This document shows, piece by piece, positions 4,509-7,968 of a stretch of DNA of 7,968 nucleotides. The notes under the pieces were generated by a model. That model was not told where the DNA came from and made no database searches. It saw only the letters and a list, made by a program, of their open reading frames with translations. Position 1 is the first letter of the stretch; each line of letters starts with the position of its first letter. The stretch comes from Methanomicrobia archaeon LH_S13 (GTDB lineage: Archaea > Halobacteriota > Syntropharchaeia > Alkanophagales > Methanospirareceae). The translations under genes and the position numbers were made by a program. Location: positions 1 through 7,968 of the forward strand of contig JAGXOR010000054.1 in assembly GCA_023659785.1 (NCBI GenBank), written 5' to 3'.

Positions 4509-5355
4509 TTATCCTCTCCTGAACTTACCTCTGATATAACCAAATCCTGTGGAGAACAATACTATGAGAGTGGTCAAATCCGGATGTTTTACATAATATT
4601 TGAGATAGTTCTGCTCCACGTCCAGACCATACTCCTTTCCAATAACTGCTTTTGCTAAACCATCCTCATATGCTCTTCTCAACATATAACCCAATTTTGT
4701 CCTTCGGACTGGCACTTCGTGAAATACAACAGCATCAGGATTAAAAAATATTCCTGCATCTGGTTGATATTTCTTAATCCTCAGAAACAGTTCCGTCTCC
4801 TCACCTATGGCTAACTAATTTCTCTTTTACTCGTCCTAAATTCTCATTAAACACCCCTATGGTAGTGAACACGCTTTTATCAAATGCCATGTTACAACCA
4901 AGAGGTCGTTTCGTAGGAGGATTATTGCTCGTGCAGCCTATTATCCAGTTTAGTTTATCTTTGATTTTCTTTCCTCTAAAAACCGGTTTTACTGGTCCAC
5001 CAACCACCGCTGCATTATCTGTTGACTCGAAGGAGTTTACTATCTCGTATAGCCAGTTTTCATCTGCGACTGCATCATCATCTATAAATGCTATTATGTC
5101 ACCCGTAGATGTTTCCACGCCTTTATTTCTCGCCGCCGCTAATCCTTTCTTCCCTGAGCAAACGACCCTCGTATTATGAAGAAGATTAGAATTAGAATTA
5201 GAATTAGAATCAGAATAAATTTCTTTCTCTTCTTCTGTATCAACTACAAGTATTACTTCATCAGGTTGGCATGTCTAGCATTCCAAAGAACCTATACATT
5301 GCTCGACCATATCCTCGTTGCCGCCATAACTGCAAATAATAACAGACGTTTTCAT
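4509..5355 (-). pseudogene. GT2 glycosyltransferase broken by an in-frame TAG and a frameshift
   Basis: Reading from the ATG at 5353-5355 gives a GT-A-fold family 2 glycosyltransferase of about 280 codons: MKTSVIICSYGGNEDMVEQC, a nucleotide-binding start; GLAAARNKG; IAFIDDDAVADENW with the metal-binding aspartates near residues 92-94; PLGCNMAFDKSVF; FNENLGRV. An amber codon at 5275-5277 (codon 27, SLEC*TCQPDEV) breaks it early. Near 4806-4815 the frame shifts by one base: the first frame ends KLVSHR at TGA 4801, while the continuation GEETELFLRIKKYQPDAG...VVFHEVPVRRTKLGYML runs in the neighbouring frame to TAA 4509. The acidic residues of the catalytic-base region lie after the shift. The gene ends 2 bases before the GT4 fragment. 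It would have acted at the cytoplasmic side of the membrane in glycan assembly, now presumably inactive. Confidence 0.85.
5185..5214. repeat. Hexanucleotide tandem repeat inside the GT2 gene
   Basis: Four exact ATTAGA units (5185-5208) are followed by one variant, ATCAGA (5209-5214). On the coding strand they encode a Ser-Asn repeat in the loop before the RVVCSGKKG strand. The 6-base unit preserves the reading frame if copies are gained or lost, so it would change loop length rather than switch the gene off. Confidence 0.85.
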
Positions 5356-5386
5356 CTTCACTTCATATTGCCACTTTCGTATGCAC

Positions 5387-5521
5387 CTAACACTCATTTT
5401 TCTGTATAAACTCAGATAGAGAACCATAAGAGTTATTATTCGCTATATCCCCTTCTGGAGCGTAATTTAAAAAATGAGCATTCTCAAATCTCCTATTTGC
5501 CTTAATACTTTTGCATATCAT
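5387..5521 (-). CDS. Small ORF or gene tail of 44 residues
   Basis: The frame starts at an ATG (5519-5521) inside the last codons of the 5502-5852 gene and ends with TAG at 5387-5389, 31 bases before the GT2 start. The product contains RFENAHFLNYAPEGDIANNN followed by SYGSLSEFIQKNEC, which reads like the C-terminus of a larger protein rather than a random frame. I recognise no family. It may be a short coupled gene, or the tail of an upstream glycan-related gene whose front was replaced by the 5502-5852 gene. Confidence 0.35.
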   Translation of the reverse strand: MICKSIKANRRFENAHFLNYAPEGDIANNNSYGSLSEFIQKNEC

Positions 5522-5852
5522 CTTGAGCTATCCTTGCAAGAGTATCACTTATACGTTGACCAGTGACTTTGACTCCTGCATCTTTTAATGCCTGTGAAAT
5601 ATCTTCCTCAGAACCGAAAGCTTGGAAATTTCGCATTCCTAATCCTCTAATAATTAAAGGGATATCAGATCGCGTGCCTTTCGAAACGAAAAAGATGGGA
5701 CGATGTTCCTCATAAAATCCAGCTATTTTTAAAGCTTCCAACCAAGTATCCTCTTTTGCTCGACAAAAGATGTCTATACATACATCCTTCTGCGTTTTTA
5801 TCCATCTATGCTCCTCTGGAGATATTCTGCCAGCATTCCAAATTAGGTCCAC
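5502..5852 (-). CDS. Unrecognised 116-residue protein, possible Rossmann-like fold
   Basis: The product alternates helices and strands: KDVCIDIFCRAKED, a helix, HRPIFFVSKG, a segment with IPLIIRGLGMRNFQAFG, then a helical C-terminus ending RIAQDDMQKY. This suggests a small alpha/beta domain, but I recognise no family. The annotated start is a GTG at 5850-5852. The frame stays open upstream to a TAA at 5913-5915, with coding-like residues (IPETKFKPHDLERIV) but no ATG, GTG or TTG, so either the GTG is used or the gene has lost its original start. A TATA-like TTTAAATA around 5910-5917 would place transcription start near 5886, consistent with the GTG. The 44-residue ORF overlaps its end. Confidence 0.6.
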   Translation of the reverse strand: MDLIWNAGRISPEEHRWIKTQKDVCIDIFCRAKEDTWLEALKIAGFYEEHRPIFFVSKGTRSDIPLIIRGLGMRNFQAFGSEEDISQALKDAGVKVTGQRISDTLARIAQDDMQKY

Positions 5853-5870
5853 GATTCTTTCTAAATCGTG
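5850..5870 (-). promoter_or_regulatory. Inverted repeat overlapping the GTG start of the 5502-5852 gene
   Basis: CACGATT (5850-5856) and AATCGTG (5864-5870) are perfect 7-bp inverted copies separated by seven bases. In the mRNA the second arm ends with the GTG start codon and the loop holds a purine-rich AGAAAG, so a hairpin here would hide the start site. It may equally be a protein-binding site or chance. Confidence 0.3.
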
Positions 5871-5991
5871 AGGTTTAAATTTTGTTTCTGGTATATTGGA
5901 AGTGGCGGTTATTTAAAGATAAAGGAAATAATAGGCAATAAGAAAAGGAAGGTAAGTTATGTCACTCTACTCTTAAATTCTTAAGTTAAAA

Positions 5992-6012
5992 CCGGAAATG
6001 AATTTTGTCCGG
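5992..6012. terminator. Hairpin with flanking T-runs, possible bidirectional terminator
   Basis: CCGGA (5992-5996) and TCCGG (6008-6012) form a perfect 5-bp stem with an 11-base loop. TTTTAACTT follows it on the minus strand and GGTTTTT on the plus strand. It lies about 60 bases after the minus-strand gene ending at 6072, where a terminator is expected. A second short inverted repeat, CTTAA/TTAAG at 5972-5985, follows. The 5913-6071 gap holds nothing else I can identify except a CRISPR-repeat-like end (see findings). Confidence 0.35.
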
Positions 6013-6071
6013 GGTTTTTGGGATTGAAACAATTGATGATTGTTGTTTTTTGCTAAAATAGGGTTTAATTT

Positions 6072-7013
6072 TTACTGTTCAACTCCAAATAACTCTTCAA
6101 TATCTGGAAGTCGAGCAATGCGATCTTTAAGATATTCTGATTTTATCATTGGTATTCCCACCTCTCTTTCTAAATACTCTAAAATTTTCAAATAACCCAC
6201 AGCCTCTTTTCCATCTGTTGTTTCTGTAATATTGGGATAATAACAAAGCATCGTTTCTATAATGTAATCTATCATATTTTGAAAAAATTCGAGCCATTCA
6301 TAATAACGATCTCCATCATAACAAGTTGTTGCTGGACATTTTGAGCATTTTTATTCCCCAATGTCCATACGTTTAAAGTAGGGATGGAGATATTTGTTTA
6401 GTTGACCCTGTGTTTTTTCAAATCTTTCTTTTCCTCTTCCAGTTAAGACTTTTTCTTTATTTAACCATTCTATAAGAAATCCGAAACTTAATCGCCTTTT
6501 TCCTTCTTCTTCCGATTTGCTTGTTACTCTTTTCCACTCTTCTTGTGAAATCCTATACTTATCATCTGCCCACTTATCAAAATCAGACCATGCTTGATCT
6601 ATCTTTTCTTCCGAAAACGCTCTTCGTAATCTTTCTTCAAAGTACAAACCTACCAAAATATTTTCTATTACTGGTCGTAATAATTGAATTGCAGTTCTAT
6701 AATGTGCAGTAAGAGCTAAGAACGCACTTGCTTTAAGGTCGTAGATACATTGCCATGTGAGGAAAAGTAATGGAGGTGGTGGTAATAACTCCTTATCATC
6801 TTCAATGTTATTCTCCTCGATTAATATTTGATATGCGATTTTGCACAACATACAACAAGAATATAGCAATGTCATTGGCTGGCAGGGCACAATCTTCTTC
6901 TGCTTAATAGATTCATTCAAAATATATAACTCTCCACCATCTGATTCATCTCTTTTGAGAGAAAGATTTGCACAAGGAATATGCTCACAATTTAGGCATT
7001 TTTCATGTTCCAT
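6072..7013 (-). pseudogene. Cysteine-rich protein of 313 codons interrupted by an in-frame TAA
   Basis: From the ATG at 7011-7013 the frame encodes 220 residues to a TAA at 6351-6353, then continues in the same frame for 92 more residues to the stop at 6072. The post-stop part begins KCSKCPATTCYDGDRYYEWL and joins smoothly to the pre-stop KYLHPYFKRMDIGE, so I read it as one gene with a nonsense mutation. Visible features are a CLNCEHIPC cluster (C6, C9, C14), CCMLC near residue 55, a central helical block (LTAHYRTAIQLLRPVIENIL, 101-120), and CSKCPATTC after the stop; the cysteines could bind zinc. The helical block resembles HEPN-like families only in general style. A start at 6275 could give a 67-residue tail protein. 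It follows the membrane protein by 24 bases. Function unknown. Confidence 0.65.
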
Positions 7014-7037
7014 TTTTCTCTTCGTTTTTATTTTATC

Positions 7038-7445
7038 CTACTCTTTATCCCTAATAAAAAACAACAATGCTAAGATTATTAGTATTCCTCCTATACAAAT
7101 GAATACATAACCCGCAGATACGTAATGAGATATGTAATGAGATGAGATAGGGTCATTGAAAGAAAAAGAGGAATAATAATATGCTCCTGCCATAATCCTA
7201 TTAATTCCAAAAGCAAGAGACGCTGCCCCAGCAGCTAAAATCAAACTGTGGGATAAAAAAATTATTATTATAATTCCGATCGAACCAAGAATCAGACCAC
7301 ACAAATAAAAAATCAGACCTAAACACGGATAAAAATATAATTGTGAGCTAGAAGTAATTAGGCGCAGACCAATATTCCACAACACAGGAATGCTAAACAC
7401 CATTATAAGCCCCAAGATAGCAAAATTAGTTTTAGATCGCTTCAT
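7038..7445 (-). CDS. Small integral membrane protein, function unknown
   Basis: This 135-residue protein is almost entirely hydrophobic, with about four predicted membrane helices: residues 8-30, 38-63, 64-84 and 110-131. It has a basic N-terminus (MKRSK) and a charged C-terminal tail (RDKE). A tyrosine- and serine-rich loop (89-110) separates helices three and four. I recognise no family. The ATG at 7443-7445 follows a leader of about 50 bases from the predicted promoter at 7520-7536; the ribosome binding site is weak. The cysteine-rich gene starts 24 bases after its stop, so the two probably form one transcript. It ends with TAG, which indicates that TAG serves as an ordinary stop here. Confidence 0.7.
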   Translation of the reverse strand: MKRSKTNFAILGLIMVFSIPVLWNIGLRLITSSSQLYFYPCLGLIFYLCGLILGSIGIIIIIFLSHSLILAAGAASLAFGINRIMAGAYYYSSFSFNDPISSHYISHYVSAGYVFICIGGILIILALLFFIRDKE

Positions 7446-7519
7446 AGTTCATCGCTTCTTTTTATTTATCTTATGCATCTATCCTCAGTCACATACCTAA
7501 ACTACCTTTTTATCACCGG

Positions 7520-7536
7520 TATATAAAAGCTTTTCG
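7520..7536 (-). promoter_or_regulatory. Archaeal BRE/TATA promoter for the membrane-protein operon
   Basis: On the minus strand CGAAAAG is followed by CTTTTATATA, a good match to a BRE plus TATA box. Transcription would start about 25 bases downstream, near 7495, giving a leader of roughly 50 bases before the ATG at 7445. The rest of 7446-7624 holds no gene I can support. Confidence 0.6.
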
Positions 7537-7624
7537 ATTTTTTATTTTTGATGCTTTCCTCCAAAAAGTTTGTTATAAAGCGTTATGTACCAGGTTTTGT
7601 GCGCTTTCTTCTTCTCCTTATTTA

Positions 7625-7792
7625 TCACAACCCCGGCATAGCATCTCTCATCTCCCCTCTCTCTTCCCCCTTCTCCCCTCGTATAGCATCTGCTTTCTCG
7701 TACCCCTTCTGCCCCAATATGTATTTCTCCACCACTTCCCAACCCTGCCCCACCGATTGCGAAGCAGCGAAGCATTTTTGGTCAAACCTTTT
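7625..7792 (-). pseudogene. Coding-like fragment without a start codon
   Basis: The frame is open between TAG (7793-7795) and TGA (7625-7627) and encodes about 55 residues, including SVGQGWEVVEKYILGQKGYE followed by KADAIRGEKGEERGEMRDAM. The charged, regular sequence looks like the helical C-terminal end of a protein, not a random translation, and the DNA is much richer in G+C than the flanks. There is no ATG near its head. I recognise no family. The competing frames over the same bases give low-complexity Gly/Arg or Ser/Pro products and are less likely. It is probably a gene remnant. Confidence 0.35.
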
Positions 7793-7891
7793 CTAAAAGT
7801 TTGTCTGATAACTATTAAAATTGAAAAAGAAGAAAGTTATCTCGGCAAAGTTTTATAAAGGAGAAAGGAGGAAAGAGTTTGAATAATCTAT

Positions 7892-7906
7892 GCATGCAAC
7901 TCATGC
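7892..7906 (-). terminator. Short hairpin followed by a pyrimidine tract
   Basis: GCATG (7892-7896) and CATGC (7902-7906) form a 5-bp stem with a 5-base loop, 8 bases after the stop codon of the partial gene at 7915-7968. On the minus strand it is followed by a long C/T tract (about 7848-7880), as in archaeal terminators. TTTTATAAA at 7850-7858, inside that stretch, could alternatively be a TATA element. Nothing else is seen in 7793-7914. Confidence 0.3.
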
Positions 7907-7914
7907 GTGTTCGG

Positions 7915-7968
7915 TTAAGTAACCCATCGCTCCATCAGCCTCTCCCGCTTAACATTAGGATCGCATCC
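7915..7968 (-). CDS. C-terminal end of a gene running off the window
   Basis: The minus-strand frame enters at the window edge and encodes GCDPNVKRERLMERWVT before a TAA at 7915-7917. The 17 visible codons look like a charged C-terminal helix. They are too few to name a family, and the fragment could be a chance frame, although the hairpin and pyrimidine tract downstream fit the end of a transcription unit. Confidence 0.4.
   Translation of the reverse strand, partial: GCDPNVKRERLMERWVT

Noticed and set aside
5275..5277. TAG in the GT2 gene as a pyrrolysine or other read-through codon
   Set aside because: The position falls where a glutamine (CAG) would fit by sequence style, the gene has a second frameshift lesion, and TAG ends at least one other gene here (7038-7040). 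A simple nonsense mutation explains it.
5853..6071. CRISPR array
   Set aside because: Only one repeat-like end is present, with no second repeat at regular spacing and no cas gene in the window.
7548..7796. Plus-strand 82-codon frame and minus-strand frame 7542-7775
   Set aside because: Both give low-complexity Ser/Pro- or Gly/Arg-rich products over a purine/pyrimidine-biased stretch. The third frame (7625-7792, minus) looks more protein-like.
1..7968. Insertion sequence or transposase gene
   Set aside because: No transposase-like ORF, terminal inverted repeats or target-site duplications around the modules could be recognised; the mobile character of the cassettes is inferred only from remnants and duplications.
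1..7968. tRNA or rRNA genes
   Set aside because: No GTTCRANNC-type T-loop with matching acceptor stem and no rRNA-like stretch was noticed on either strand.

Overview
The window looks archaeal, most likely a methanogen- or ANME-type euryarchaeal relative. It is AT-rich, has at least one convincing BRE/TATA-type promoter (7520-7536), has many overlapping or nearly abutting genes with purine-rich ribosome binding sites, and carries families common in such genomes: HEPN/MNT pairs, DUF2283, DUF4258, and GT4/GT2 glycosyltransferases. The lineage is inferred from gene content and style; no marker gene is present. Every gene I can support lies on the minus strand, so the window reads from high to low coordinates.

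Layout in the direction of transcription. (a) 7968-7446: the last 17 codons of an unidentified gene, a purine-rich coding-like fragment (7625-7792), and a promoter for a four-helix membrane protein (7038-7445). (b) 7013-6072: a cysteine-rich gene interrupted by one in-frame TAA. (c) 6071-5387: an intergenic stretch with hairpins, an unrecognised 116-residue protein and a 44-residue overlapping ORF. (d) 5355-4509: a GT2 glycosyltransferase disabled by an in-frame TAG and a frameshift. (e) 4506-4342: the first ~42 codons of a GT4 glycosyltransferase, followed by a DUF4258/DUF2283 pair (4314-3777), and then a complete GT4 gene whose start is ~90% identical to the upstream fragment. (f) 3733-186: the GT4 frame runs without a stop into a HEPN domain, followed by MNT, a small unnamed protein X2, an RHH antitoxin whose RelE-like toxin survives only as a C-terminal scrap, a 43-residue ORF, a second HEPN/MNT pair, and X1. 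(g) 180-7: a DUF4258 remnant.

The overall picture is a surface-glycan glycosyltransferase locus that has collected several toxin-antitoxin-like modules and is partly decaying: two glycosyltransferase pseudogenes, one nonsense-interrupted gene and two toxin-module scraps.

The most interesting pattern is a three-gene cassette, HEPN-MNT-X, present twice. The two HEPN/MNT pairs are clearly diverged, while the X proteins (X1 at 186-482, X2 at 1599-1886) are about 65% identical outside one insertion. X is therefore a candidate third component of a HEPN/MNT system. The upstream HEPN is fused to a glycosyltransferase but keeps its own ribosome binding site.
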